Source: Ascaphus truei
Lineage: Eukaryota > Chordata > Amphibia > Anura > Ascaphidae
Assembly (NCBI GenBank): GCA_036426205.1
Contig: CM071570.1
Span: forward strand, 7,767,747 to 7,831,746
Direction of reading: 5' to 3'
DNA length: 64,000 bases
Shown: piece by piece, positions 25,092-35,855 of the stretch
How positions within the stretch are numbered: position 1 is the stretch's first letter
Layout of the letters: each line of letters starts with the position of its first letter
Translations under genes and position numbers: made by a program
Notes under the pieces: model-generated
Database searches by the model: none
What the model saw: only the letters and a program-made list of their open reading frames with translations
Told to the model about the DNA's origin: nothing

Positions 25092-26152
25092 GGGGCCTAT
25101 TCGCTAAACTTCGATAAGTTCATTGCATTATCGATCGGGTTGGCATGTTCCTACCGCACGCAATGAAATTTGTCTAAAAACGGTATTCACTAAGAAAAAT
25201 CGGCAATTTTTTAGCGTTTGGTAAAAAATACCAAATCGCAGTTTTAATGTTCATTTTAATAACACAGTATTGAAGCCGGGGGTCTCCAGGGCTGAACCGC
25301 ATTAATTTTAGCCCGAGGGACTCCCTGCTTCCCGGGTACATGCACCGGTATGGACTGCAAAGTTTAAATGTCCCGGTCACGTGATGTGGGAGATTTAAAC
25401 AATGCAGGGCGATACTGGCACCCCATACTGGGGCCTATAACTCGGGAAGCAGGGGACCCTGAGGCTGAAACTAATGTGGTTCAGCTCCTGAGACCCCCTG
25501 CTTCAATACTTTGCTATTAAAATAAAAGCAGATCCTTACCTTAATGACTAGCTGCTAAGGCAATGAAGGGGGTAAACCAGAGTACCCATTTTGTTTGTGG
25601 TAGAGGGGGTGGATGAAGCTTGTTGTTGCCCCAGGGTGGGGGTTTAGGCCTCCCGGAAGGGTTGCAGTAGGAGTTAACCTTTACATTACATTAGCGGTTG
25701 TAACCGCTAAGGTAATGAAGGAGTTTACTCCTACTGAAACCCTCCCAGGAGGCCTAAACACTCAGCCTGGGGCAACTACAAGCTTCATCCATTCCCTCTA
25801 CCAACAACAAAGCCATTCTTGCTATTTAATCCCTTCATTACATTAGTAGTTATCCACTAAGGTAATGAAGCTGGCTGTAATTTTATTTTTATTAGCTAGG
25901 ATTGAATCCAGGGGTCTCTGGAGCCGAAATGAGTGCGGGTCAGCTTCGGAGACCCCCGGATTCAATCCTATGCAGTAAAAATAAAATAACCTCTGTCAGA
26001 TGCAAATTATGATTCCGATCTCGCCACCCTTTAGGTGTCGAGAAAAGAATGCCAGTGTTTAAGCCACGATTTGCATATCGGAGTGTTAACGGCTGTTAAA
26101 AAGCCGTTTTCAAGTGATTTCGCCATGTTATCAAAACTTTGTGAATAGCTGC
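25092..26152. mobile_element. About 1.06-kb MITE built of three palindromic modules
   Basis: Ends GGGGCCTATTCGCTAAACTT (left) and the inverse of GCAGCTATTCACAAAGTTTT (right) form imperfect TIRs. Inside are three separate foldbacks, at about 25252-25512, 25595-25800 and 25905-25980, joined by AT-rich linkers with TTACCTTAATGACTAG/GGTAATGAAG motifs. No transposase. Confidence 0.65.
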
Positions 26153-26990
26153 ACGTGCAAAATCACTTGAAAAGTGCAATTAACAAAATGTGATCCAGAA
26201 GATTTGTAGGATCCAGTTACAATTCTGTACATCAGTGGGATGACAATAAGAAAAAGCATCATGATGGAAAAAAAACATATTGAATGTAGAAGGTAGTTAC
26301 ATTGATAACAAGTAAGATAGTTGAATGTCAGGTGTTCATTTAAAGAGAAGTGTATGAAGTTAAAAATTATGAAAATAATGGGAAGTTGAAAATATATAGA
26401 AGTGAATGAAAAAAGATCTATTCATCTTTTTGTCTTTTTCTTCACAAAGGTAGCAAATTTTTCCAAAACTTACCAACTGCAAATGCTGCAGCTTACTTAG
26501 AAAGCACTTTAGTTTATCAAGTGTCTTATGAAATTCATTGGAAATTATGGGGATGGTACACTGATAACCACTGTGACGTCCAACGGATGTTATGGCACAA
26601 TTTTCTCTGTGGGAATTGAACTAAACCCTTCCATTTGTGTCTTTGCTCTGATGTTGTGATCATGTGATCACTATGCATGTGATCATATGGTCCGATTTGC
26701 TGGAAGGACCATGCCAATTTCAGCACTAAAGGATTTAATAACATCATTGTTTCATTTTTTTAATATTTAGTGAAAAATAGTTGCTGAGTGTTTGCAAATA
26801 TACGGGTAAACTTTGCATGAATATAAATTACGAAAGTACTCCTTTAAATTCTGCAAATAAAAAAGCCATTAGGCCAGCATTTGGCAATTTAAGATTTCCT
26901 AAAAAATGTGTGGGCATTTACTGCAAAGAAAGATGGGACATCTCTAGCTGTACTAATTTTATCACGGTGAGAGTTCATCTTGTTAGCCAA
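26153..26990. other. Intron, nothing recognised
   Basis: AT-rich. 26640-26700 has ATCATGTGATCAC-type short palindromes (GATCATGTGATC, CATGTGATCATATGG) of unknown meaning. Confidence 0.4.
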
Positions 26991-26994
26991 CATA

Positions 26995-27150
26995 CATATT
27001 GGGAAATACAGGGAAAAGGGAGACCAAAAAGCGCACCAGCACAAACGGAGCAGGAAGAACCCAGGACAAAAAAAATGATTAAAAGGGCACTTTAATGTGG
27101 CAAAAGACCCATCCAATGCATTTCGAACGTCGCAGCGTTCTTTTTCAAGG
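26995..27150 (-). mobile_element. Possible Penelope-type terminal fragment
   Basis: On the minus strand CCTTGAAAAAGAACGCTGCG then ACGTTCGAAATGC resembles a decayed hammerhead-type core (CTGANGA ... GAAA) as at 44.4 kb, but the CTGANGA box is lost. It abuts the CR1 element. Confidence 0.35.
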
Positions 27151-27590
27151 ATCTTCTGTGCTAGGGAGGAGAATGTTAAAAAGGTTGGAGGAGATTTTAA
27201 ACTAGGATGGAGGGGGGAGGGGAAAGAGACAGATACCGAACAAGATAGAGTAGATGAGGAAATAGCAAGGGGTTATGGAGGTAGAATGGTGGTGTGACAG
27301 CAGGGAGGTAGCCAGGCTATACAATAAAGTTTAAGCCCATCTGGTTACCCCTGAAAAATATGTGTCCCAGGCAGCTCCATAGCACCATAAGTCAGGGGTC
27401 ATGTTTCATAACATGTGAAAGTTAAAGTGTCCCCAGCTTTTCCGCTTTTCATGTTCCCTTTGCCCCAGACATATGAAACGTTCTGAGCACAACATGGTGG
27501 GATGAAACTAATGACTGGGCAGTTAATTTCGAGGGTCATTCCTTTTTTCGGAAGGATCAAGCAAATAGAAAAGGAGATGGAGTATTCTTA

Positions 27591-28807
27591 TGTAACACCT
27601 GTTCCCTGTAAACACAGATGCTACTAATGCTGTATATTACCTGCGTGGTCCTCAGAAGCCCAAGCCTCTGCTCGGGGAGCCTGGGGTACATATATGTATA
27701 TCTATCTCGTGGTGCAACACCTCCACCTGGGAGGGATCCAGACAGGGCGGGAGGGGCCCCTCAAAGGACTCAAAGCAATGACACACATGTGGTATGAATA
27801 AATAAAATAACTTTTACTGAACACGCGTATACACAAAGTTAATACTCTATAAGTTCCCAATGTCCTTCACTCCCACTTGTGAGTGTAAACCCCTTGCCCA
27901 CCCCCATGTACCCCCACACTGTGTCCACAGTATAACCATTGTCCAGTGGTCAGCGCTGCCACTATGTGTGAGTACTCTGTAGTTGGTGCACGTGCTTAAC
28001 AATACCTGCCCAGTGTGGCTGCACCTGGGCGTTCAAAGTATCTTCAAAAAGGATCCGACGACTTCCTGGGCGATGTCCGGTTCAAACAGCGTGGTGCTCG
28101 GTCAGGGCTGTCCACCGGAGTATGGTTCCGCTCTCTGCGGAGTGGGCCTGATCCCAAGCCTCGGAATTGGAAGCGCAGCGTCCGCTGTGTCCCTAACAGT
28201 ACTGTTGACACTAAAGGGGCAGGTTCCCTAACCTAGGGCCTGTCCCTGCAGTAACACAGTCTAGTATATGGCTCAGGACCTAACTGGGGCCTAGGGGGCT
28301 GCTGGCCTAATGCAGTGGGTCACAGACCCCTGCACTCACCTCCTACCCCTAGCACTTTCTGGTCCTGAACTGAGCAAACGTGCTCTCCTGCAGCCTAATC
28401 CTTCCCCTTCCTAGGAGGATCTACCACCCTATAGGTTGCCTGGCATCAAGTGGGGTGTCCTAAGGCTCATGGGACTTGTAGTCCCTGCTTAGAGCCTTCT
28501 CCTAATTGGTGGGGGTTCGCACGCTATAACTGCGCATGCACGAGCTTCCTGTGACCTTCTGTAATGGCCACCGCAGCAAAACCTTACTGCACATATGCAA
28601 CCTCAAGAAGATGGTGGCGCCCTGTAACGGGAGCCGCCGGGAGTCCTTAACCACTCCACTACTGCCAGGCATCCGCCCTGCCCTACTGAAGACGCCCGCC
28701 GTGCGCGCACACACACCCGCACCTCCCCGGCGACCGGCTGCTCTGTCCCGACCGCCGCGGGGAGTACAGGGAGGGGGGTGTCGCCACTGAGTTGGAACCT
28801 GGCTACA
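27591..28807 (-). mobile_element. Solo LTR, minus orientation, copy F, inside CR1
   Basis: Starts TGTAACACC and ends CCTGGCTACA on the plus strand (TGTAGCC...GTTACA on the minus). Flanks ctta (27587-27590) and ttta (28808-28811) form a 4-bp duplication with one change. Homologous to 14683-15844. A minus-strand polyadenylation signal and GC-rich U5-like end are visible. Confidence 0.8.
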
Positions 28808-31143
28808 TTTATATGCTAAACCAGATCTAAAACCTATTATAAGGGAAGATGTTTATGAAGGGAATGATGAAAATGTAGAGACCTCATAGATAGAAATTAG
28901 CAGTGGAGGTAAAAGTATAGATAAAATGTTTGTAGGGATAAGCTTTAAACCACCAAATATCTATGAGATTGAGGAATGCTAAAATACTTTTGCAAATGGA
29001 GAAGAAATCAAAACTAGGTCATGTTTGCATAATTGGTGATTTTAATCATCCAGACATAAACTGGGGCAATGAGATTAGCATTACAACAAAAGGAAACAGG
29101 TTTTTAGGGGTGCTTAAAGACAATTACATGACCCAAATTATTGAGGAACCAACCAGGAGAGGGCAATACTGGATTTGGTAATATCAAACAATGTAGAAGT
29201 AATAATTAATATTCAAGTCCTGGAACATTTGGGTAACAGTGATCATAACATGGTCTCATTTGAAATAAATGATAAAAAAAAACAAACAGATTACTTGGGT
29301 TCAACAAAGACCTCACACTTTAGAAAGGCAGGATTTTAATAAAGTGAGGACTTATCTACAAGGAATACATTGAGATTATGTTTTTGCAGGGAAAAAATGT
29401 AGAAGATAAATGGGCAGTCTTTAAAACATTGTAAGAAAAGCACACTTATCATTGTATACCCTTGGGTCATAAGTATAAAAGAAAAGTCAAAACCATTGTG
29501 CATAAATAAACAGGTAGGGGAGGACATGGAAAAAAAAGGCAGGCATTTAGATATGTGAAGTCAGAAGGGATGGAGACATCATATCAGAATTAAGGAATGT
29601 AACAAAAATTGCAAAAGGGCAATCAAATTAGCAAAAATGTAAAATGAAAAAAGAATTGCAATAGAAAGTAAGATCAACCCTAAAAAGTTCTTTATGCAAC
29701 ATAAAACAAAAAAAATCAGAAAGTAAAATATAGAACCCTTTCAGTGTGAGATGGGCAGTCAGATTATTGGAGATAAGAAAAAAGTAGAGGTATAAAACAA
29801 ATTATTTGCCTCTGTGTTTACCAGGGAAGAATCAATTTCAATAGTCGTGGGCAGGAGGAAGTCACAACCTCTATATTAACGAACAATTGGTTAACCGAGG
29901 GTGAAGTTCATAGGCGGCTTGATAAAATTAAAGTAAATAAGGCACTTGGCCCCGATGGCATACATCCATGAGTTCTTAAGGAGTTAAGTTCAGTAATAGT
30001 CAAACCATTACATTTAATATTCAAGGACTCCATTTCCACAGGCTCAGCACCACAATGTTGGCGTATAGTAGATGTGGTGCCTATATTTAAAAAGGGAGCT
30101 AGATCACAACCGGGGAATTACAGACCTGTAAGCCTGACTTCAATAGTGGGGAAACTACTTGAAGGTTTAATACAGGATAATATTCAGGAATACCTAATGG
30201 AAAACAAAATTATTAGTAATAATCAACATGGATTTATGAAGGATAGATCATGTAAAACTAAACGTATTTGTTTCTTTGAGGAGGTAAGTAGGAATTTAGA
30301 CCAGGGTTAAGCAGTTGATGTGGTCTACGTAGATTTTGCAAAGGCTTTTGATACGGTTCCACAGAAGAGGTTGGTGTACAAAATATAGCAAATTGGACTC
30401 AATACAAATATATGTATCTGGATTGAAAACTGGTTGAAGGATCGACAACAGAGAGTTGTCATAAATGGAACGTTTTCAGGTTGGGCTAAAGTCGTTTGTT
30501 GAGTAGCTCAGGGATCGGTTCTGGGACCCTTGTTTTTTAACTTGTTTATTAATGACCTTGAGGTTGGAATAGAGAGCAAAGTCTCCATCTTTACTGATGA
30601 GACTAAATTGTGTAAGGTATTAGAATCAGAGCAGGGTGTAATTTCTCTCAAGAAGGACTTGGAGAGACTGGAAACGTGGGCAGGTAAATGATAGATGAGG
30701 TTTAATACCGATAAATGTAAGGTTATTCATTTGGGAAGCAAGAATAAACAGGCGAATTACAAATTAAATGGGGATAAATTAGTGGAATCCTTGATGGAGA
30801 AGGATTTAGGAGTGCATGTAGACAGAAGCTTAGCTATAGTGCCCAAAGTCATTCAGGATCTGCAAAGGCAAACAAGATCTTATCTTGCATTAAACGTGCA
30901 ATTGATGGAAGGGAAGTAAACATAATTGTGCCCCTTTATAAAGCGTTAATAAGACCACACTCGATTATGGAGTACAATTTTGAGCACCACTCCTTAGAAA
31001 AGACATTATGGGACTAGAGAGAGTGCAGAGAAGAGCCACTAAATTAATAAATGGGATGGACATTCTAACTTATGTGCAGAGGCTAGCTAAATTAGATGTA
31101 TTTATATTAGAAAAGAGGTGTCTAAGAGGGGATATGATACATA

Positions 31144-31393
31144 CTGTTGCGGCCGGGCTGAGTCTAAGATTCGCCGGGTGCATAGGGGGCTAGCCGCGGG
31201 TCTGTTCTTCATTTAAAAACGGTGTTTCCCGCGCGGCGGCCGCTTCAATAGATAAGCGCTAATGGCGCTTACTATTGAATGCGCCCGAGACGCGGGAAAA
31301 CCGGACGGTTTTCGGCCGAAGACAGACGCGCGCCGCCCGCGCTATTTTTAAACTGCGGGGGCAGCCGCATTAGACTCAGCCCGGCCGCAACAG
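31144..31393. mobile_element. GC-rich 250-bp MITE, perfect 24-bp TIRs, TA flanks
   Basis: The outermost 24 bases (starting CTGTTGCGGCCGGGC) are perfectly inverted at the other end. A second palindrome sits at the centre (AAGCGCTAATGGCGCTTA). It is flanked by TA at 31142-31143 and 31394-31395. GC content is far above the surrounding CR1. It has no coding capacity. A TA duplication fits Tc1/mariner-type mobilisation. Confidence 0.85.
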
Positions 31394-31403
31394 TATATAC
31401 AAA

Positions 31404-32220
31404 TGTAACGGTATTTCTGGCCCGGTCTGACCCACCCAATCTCACATTGGCCCCTGTGGTCTAACCGGACCCCATTACAGTGTGGATATGTCATATGGTG
31501 CACCTGCTGGCTACAGGACTCCTGAGTCTCCCGCATGATGGTGTGTGGGGAGGACCCGACAGACAGGCAGCTGAGGTAGTGTGCTGAGTCTCACCTAGTT
31601 ACAGTGCAGCGCCTCCACCTCACCAGGGTCCCTGCGTCCGCATGGGGATGATCCTGGCGAGGAACTCCTCCGTGGTGCTCCTCTCTGTACACTCATTCCA
31701 GATAGATACACGAGAGGGTTTCTGGCTGAACTCATCTTTATTGACACGGCAGGGCAACTGCCCTCCACAAGGAGTATCTTCAGCCGCTCATCTCGCCAGT
31801 GCTCCCTTTAGTTAGGTATGTCACCCGGATCAGGGATTCACTATTCCCGCAGGAATCACTGTCCTGTGTCCGGTCCCTGGACACAGCCTCCCATGGAGTT
31901 ACTACAACATAACTGACACTCTGATAGAACTTTAACTCCTTCCTCAGCTCTGACAAGAGCTTTCCAGCAACACTCAGCAACCAACTACTTTGCAACTAAC
32001 TCTAGAACACAGTGCTGTGCCTTATGTAAGCTTCTGAGGCTGACACATCTCTGACATCACTAACCATGGAGTCAGAGCATGTGACCAGTCCCAGCCATAC
32101 ACAGAGCACCCCACCAGGGTGTGAGGGAAAACCTCCATGATTACTGCTGGCATGCCCACACTTACCAGGCCTTACTGCCAGCAGGAGAGATGACTGTAGG
32201 CATTTTACATGACCGCTACA
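31404..32220 (-). repeat. 3' LTR of the 5.26-kb element
   Basis: 817 bp, TGTAGCGG...CCGTTACA on the minus strand. It retains TTTATT (31734-31739), that is AATAAA on the coding strand. Confidence 0.9.
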
Positions 32221-32232
32221 TTCTCCCCCTGG
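32221..32232 (-). other. Polypurine tract
   Basis: CCAGGGGGAGAA on the minus strand, directly before the TGTAGC start of the 3' LTR. This is the standard position for priming plus-strand cDNA synthesis. Confidence 0.75.
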
Positions 32233-32411
32233 TGAATCCCATCGTCCTCGCTGGGACCTAAATTTGTATACCTCTTTCCAGGAAGCACTGTAACGGAAAA
32301 CATAATTAACATCACACAAATTTCCTCATAATACAGTACATATGAATACAGTCATCCGCCAAGCCCGCCCCGACCAGCAGCCACGAACCCGCGTAATGTC
32401 TCAGTACCCCC

Positions 32412-33842
32412 TTAATAATAGTGATCTGGGTCAGGTTTCCTCACTTCCCGATTACCCATATCCAGGACCGTAACATAATAATGCCTAGGTGATCCTCTCT
32501 CTGGCACATAGGTCACCCTATGTTTGTGAACATTTCTCCCTATGCTCCACACTCGCATCAGGGTGTCTATTCTTTCTTCCGCCTTTTTACCTACTATGTC
32601 GCTCCCCCTATTGGTTAAGTACAGCTCTATAGTTTCTTGGAGCCACAATTCCCTATTGTCCTCAATTTCATCCATCAGGGGCTCCGGAACATAGGGATAC
32701 TCCAACCCATGGGATTTTTTATATTTGGCTATTATAGCCCTCTCCGCCCTACTGACCCTGGTCAGATCAGCATTACCTGCCCTCCCAGGTAACACCCATG
32801 ATAGGGGCTCATCAGGATCGACTGGATCTGACAGTGTGTCGGGACCCATGGGCGCTATGTCTCTACGCTCCAGCTGGAACCACCTCTCCTGTAATTCCCT
32901 GTCCCTCTGCTCGGGTGTAAACTCTCCCTCTCTCCACCAGAAATCTACCACGTCCTCCCGCCGGATGAGGAACCGAGTACGGTCCATCCACGCGGAGTAC
33001 CCTTCAAATAACGGGGCCCACCACCAGGTCTCCTTAAATGGGTTAGGTCCTGGTTCCCTGTCGTCATCAAATGAAAATACCCCTGACGACCTTGTGGATC
33101 GCGAGTTGGACCACCTTGAGGACCCCGGAGCCTTTACTGCCGGTTGGGGTGCTGTGTCTGCTACCCTCAATTCTCCCCCTCCCCGTGAATCGCCCTCCGT
33201 AGCGCCACTGCGCTGCCTTTCCCCAGTCCGTCTTCCCTCTCCCCCTTGTGAATTGTCCACGTACTCCAGGCTAGGCGGTGAACCCGGTGACCGTGTGATG
33301 GGGGTAGGGGTATTAACTATGGCGGGGGTTTGGGCATAGGGGCACGGAACGGGACCCCACGGGGTTACGACCCGCTCCTGGCTGTCCGTAGACTGGTCCA
33401 AGGATGATGTCTCACCCTCCTCAGTCCTGAGATCGTCTCTCCAATTTCTGGGCCTTGTAAGTGATCGGGGACCTTCCCCCGATCGCCGAAGCGTCGCTGC
33501 TTTGTCTTCCTGGGTTCCGCCGTCGCCACCGGAAGTGACGTCCTCCCCGGAACCGGAAGCGTCGCCATCTCGCGTGGGACCCCCATGCGGGATTTCTTCC
33601 TCTATGACGACATCCGGTTGCTCCGCCGTCGCCACCGGAAGTGATGCCGTCTCTCCACGTGCGCATTGGGCCTGGCGCGGCCCTTCCAGCGCTTCGCCGT
33701 CTGTTGTGACCAGGTAAAAGATAGGGCTTTTTGGCTTACCCATCTGCAGGGGTGTAGGCGTCTCTCTCCCATCTCCGCCAGGTCCTGGGATGGCGGGACT
33801 CCGTCGGTCGGATCGCCGATCTGTGAGGGAACGTCCGGTCAC
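32412..33842 (-). CDS. LTR-element ORF2, 476 aa, unknown function
   Basis: This is a long open frame in the downstream half of the LTR element and I do not recognise it. Residues 1-230 are low-complexity and rich in R, G, E, P and S, probably disordered. Residues about 255-476 look folded, with FSFDDDREPGPNPFKETWWW, then FLIRREDVVDFWWREGEFT, a charged helix-like stretch (EQRDRELQERWFQLERRD) and a C-terminal YYVTVLDMGNREVRK. There is no DDE, RT, protease or CCHC motif. It overlaps ORF1 by about 107 bp in a different frame, so it may be made by frameshift, reinitiation or a spliced mRNA. Intactness over 476 codons next to decayed CR1 suggests a young copy. It could be a Gag-like or accessory protein, but this is unproven. 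Confidence 0.6.
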   Translation of the reverse strand: MTGRSLTDRRSDRRSPAIPGPGGDGRETPTPLQMGKPKSPIFYLVTTDGEALEGPRQAQCARGETASLPVATAEQPDVVIEEEIPHGGPTRDGDASGSGEDVTSGGDGGTQEDKAATLRRSGEGPRSLTRPRNWRDDLRTEEGETSSLDQSTDSQERVVTPWGPVPCPYAQTPAIVNTPTPITRSPGSPPSLEYVDNSQGGEGRRTGERQRSGATEGDSRGGGELRVADTAPQPAVKAPGSSRWSNSRSTRSSGVFSFDDDREPGPNPFKETWWWAPLFEGYSAWMDRTRFLIRREDVVDFWWREGEFTPEQRDRELQERWFQLERRDIAPMGPDTLSDPVDPDEPLSWVLPGRAGNADLTRVSRAERAIIAKYKKSHGLEYPYVPEPLMDEIEDNRELWLQETIELYLTNRGSDIVGKKAEERIDTLMRVWSIGRNVHKHRVTYVPERGSPRHYYVTVLDMGNREVRKPDPDHYY

Positions 33843-35349
33843 TCACCCCACGGGGCGTCGTTCTTCCCGTCTGTCTTTTCCGCTCCGTTTTTGCTACCGC
33901 CAGCTCACGAAGGTCCTCATCAGAGTAGTCCCCTCGCCCCGACCTAGGGGTCGCGGGGCGGGGTGAAAGTCTCTTTGCCCCTGTCGCGGGGTTTAATCCA
34001 GCCGCCTCAATGGCCAGTGACCCAGCCGACTTGACCGGCTCCAGTCCCCTGTCTCCGGGACTCGCGCGGTTGATCCACAGCGCGCCCGGGGACTCGGCGG
34101 AGCGCCTTGTCACGTCCACCGGGGGGTCAGCAGGCTGTATAGGAATGAATGTGGGCATAGGCCACAGGTACAAAGTCCCGCAATGAGGGCAACGTGCCAT
34201 CGTATTCACAGTACCTCCGGGCAGCCCGCATTGTAGGCAGAGCCCGTCCACCGTCTCAGTATTGGCCACCCTCACCACCAGCACCCCGCCGGGCACTGAG
34301 TAGGGCTGGGTGGAGACCATAGTGCCCACAGTGGAGGAGCAGGCCATTCTTTGTACAGGAGTCACTTCCTGTACAGGTCTCTCCTTCTCTGTGGTTCCTC
34401 GCAACTGACTGGTGGAAGTTGCTGGATCCGCCACTCCCTGCTTCGGCTCCTCCCTTCTCTGACAGAGTTGGAACCCGCCCCCAGGGGTTGCAATAATGGG
34501 CGGGTCCCACAGGGGAATATCATGCCCCTTAATTAAGGCCGTACCTCTCTCAGTCCTGGTGGGCGCGGTTAGCGTTTTCGCGCCAATTTCCCCACAAGGG
34601 TGGGGGTCTTTTCCCGCGGCTAGTTCCCGCCTTCTCCTTGCAGCAGCTTTTTGCGCAAGGTACCCTTCTTTCTTGCAAATCACCTCCACGGCCGGAACTA
34701 CTTTCTGTAGTGGCGCCGTCTGAATATCAGTCCCTGGGCCCAGTGGGTGCATCCCCACAGGCCATAGTTGATAGTCACTCCCCCTGGTAGAAATCAGGGG
34801 AGGGTCCCATAAACTCAACGGTTGACTCAGCACAGGGGCTGAATTAGTCACTGTCCATCCCGGCGCAGCCATAGCTTTCGCGCCATGCCCCCCTTCAGGG
34901 CGGGGCTCTGCTGTTCGCGCCATTCCCGGCCAGCTTTTTGCAAGTCCTGCACCAGCCACATTTTCTGTAACTGTCCCATGCGGTTTCCCTAGCAAGCGGG
35001 AACCGCCATTTTGGTTGACTGTTGAGCCCAAAAAGTCCATCTGTTTGCTCTCCTCACGGGGTTCTCCACCAATTATAACAATTTCTTCACACTCTTCAAG
35101 GGTGCCCCCTCGCTGTCCCATACAGGATAAAAACGGGGCAGCCATAGCCTTCGCTCCGCTCCAGAGCAGCCTGGTCAATGACAACTCGGCGACAGTCTGC
35201 TCTTCAGTGGGTTGCACGCCACGGGTGCCCTCCCCATCAGCCTCTGTCCGCCATTTTACTTTCTCCGCGCCACGCGGATCCTCCACTCTCTCATAACAGT
35301 TGTCGTACATGAGGCTCCACTCTGCGGGGCAGCCACCACACCGGTACAA
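33736..35349 (-). CDS. LTR-element ORF1, 537 aa, repeat-bearing zinc-ribbon-like protein
   Basis: First long frame after the 5' LTR; not recognised. It begins MYRCGGCPAEW, with a CxxC pair. About residues 70-300 contain an internal repeat: WSGAKAMAAP, GHGAKAMAAP and GEIGAKTLTAP, the last two each near SLWDPPLIS / PLWDPPIIA. A second metal-site candidate, CLQCG ... CPHCGTLY, lies near residues 370-390 and resembles a zinc ribbon rather than a retroviral CCHC knuckle. The C-terminus is R-rich (KTERKRQTGR). No RT, protease or integrase. The interior has a 5' leader of about 500 bp (35350-35855). A nucleic-acid-binding structural role is possible but is only inference. Confidence 0.6.
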   Translation of the reverse strand: MYRCGGCPAEWSLMYDNCYERVEDPRGAEKVKWRTEADGEGTRGVQPTEEQTVAELSLTRLLWSGAKAMAAPFLSCMGQRGGTLEECEEIVIIGGEPREESKQMDFLGSTVNQNGGSRLLGKPHGTVTENVAGAGLAKSWPGMARTAEPRPEGGHGAKAMAAPGWTVTNSAPVLSQPLSLWDPPLISTRGSDYQLWPVGMHPLGPGTDIQTAPLQKVVPAVEVICKKEGYLAQKAAARRRRELAAGKDPHPCGEIGAKTLTAPTRTERGTALIKGHDIPLWDPPIIATPGGGFQLCQRREEPKQGVADPATSTSQLRGTTEKERPVQEVTPVQRMACSSTVGTMVSTQPYSVPGGVLVVRVANTETVDGLCLQCGLPGGTVNTMARCPHCGTLYLWPMPTFIPIQPADPPVDVTRRSAESPGALWINRASPGDRGLEPVKSAGSLAIEAAGLNPATGAKRLSPRPATPRSGRGDYSDEDLRELAVAKTERKRQTGRTTPRGVSDRTFPHRSAIRPTESRHPRTWRRWERDAYTPADG

Positions 35350-35835
35350 TAAAGATTAGCTCAGATGCACCACCACATGTGTACCTTATCTAGGTGTGAC
35401 CCAGTGTTGCACTACCTCAGGCTAGGCTCACTCTCTCAGTGTCTGCTGTGACTCCTTCCTCCCAGTCTGTGCTCCCTACGGTGAGTGTCTGGAATGGCTA
35501 GGTACTCTGGCTGGCTCTGCCATGCAGTACTTGGGGCGTCTACCTATCTTGGTCAGCCTAGCGCAGACCCTCTCCAGGACTCCTGACCAAGTTAACAGGC
35601 TGTCCCTTCTGGCATCCTACCAACTAGCACTGCCTCAAGGTGACTCGGTCAGCTATAGCCCGCTCCAGACCCCTCACTCCTTTCAGGCCCCTAGGTTGTC
35701 CCTGCGAACTGACAATATCCCGTCAGCCCCCTGACCACCCCTAGGTCCGTCCCTACGCAGCACAAAGTGGCAGCAGACACTTCTCCCTGTTTCCAAGTGA
35801 CCTAGCTAAAAGCCTGTCCTGTTGACGGATCTGAT

Positions 35836-35853
35836 CTCAGCAGCTCGCCTCCA
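35836..35853 (-). other. Primer-binding-site candidate, tRNA-Thr-like
   Basis: Two bases inside the 5' LTR edge the minus strand reads TGGAGGCGAGCTGCTGAG. TGGAGGC complements a tRNA 3' end GCCTCCA, and GCTGAG matches the T-stem of tRNA-Thr if a 2-nt indel is allowed. The position is right; the tRNA identity is tentative. Confidence 0.45.
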
Positions 35854-35855
35854 AA

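Noticed and set aside
26995..27150. Hammerhead ribozyme on the minus strand
   Set aside because: The GAAA-type box is near a stem-like element, but the CTGANGA box is destroyed, so only a weak terminal-fragment call is made.
32725..33339. 204-residue open frame on the plus strand
   Set aside because: It is the antisense shadow of the LTR-element ORF2, which has the better composition and the correct orientation relative to the polypurine tract.
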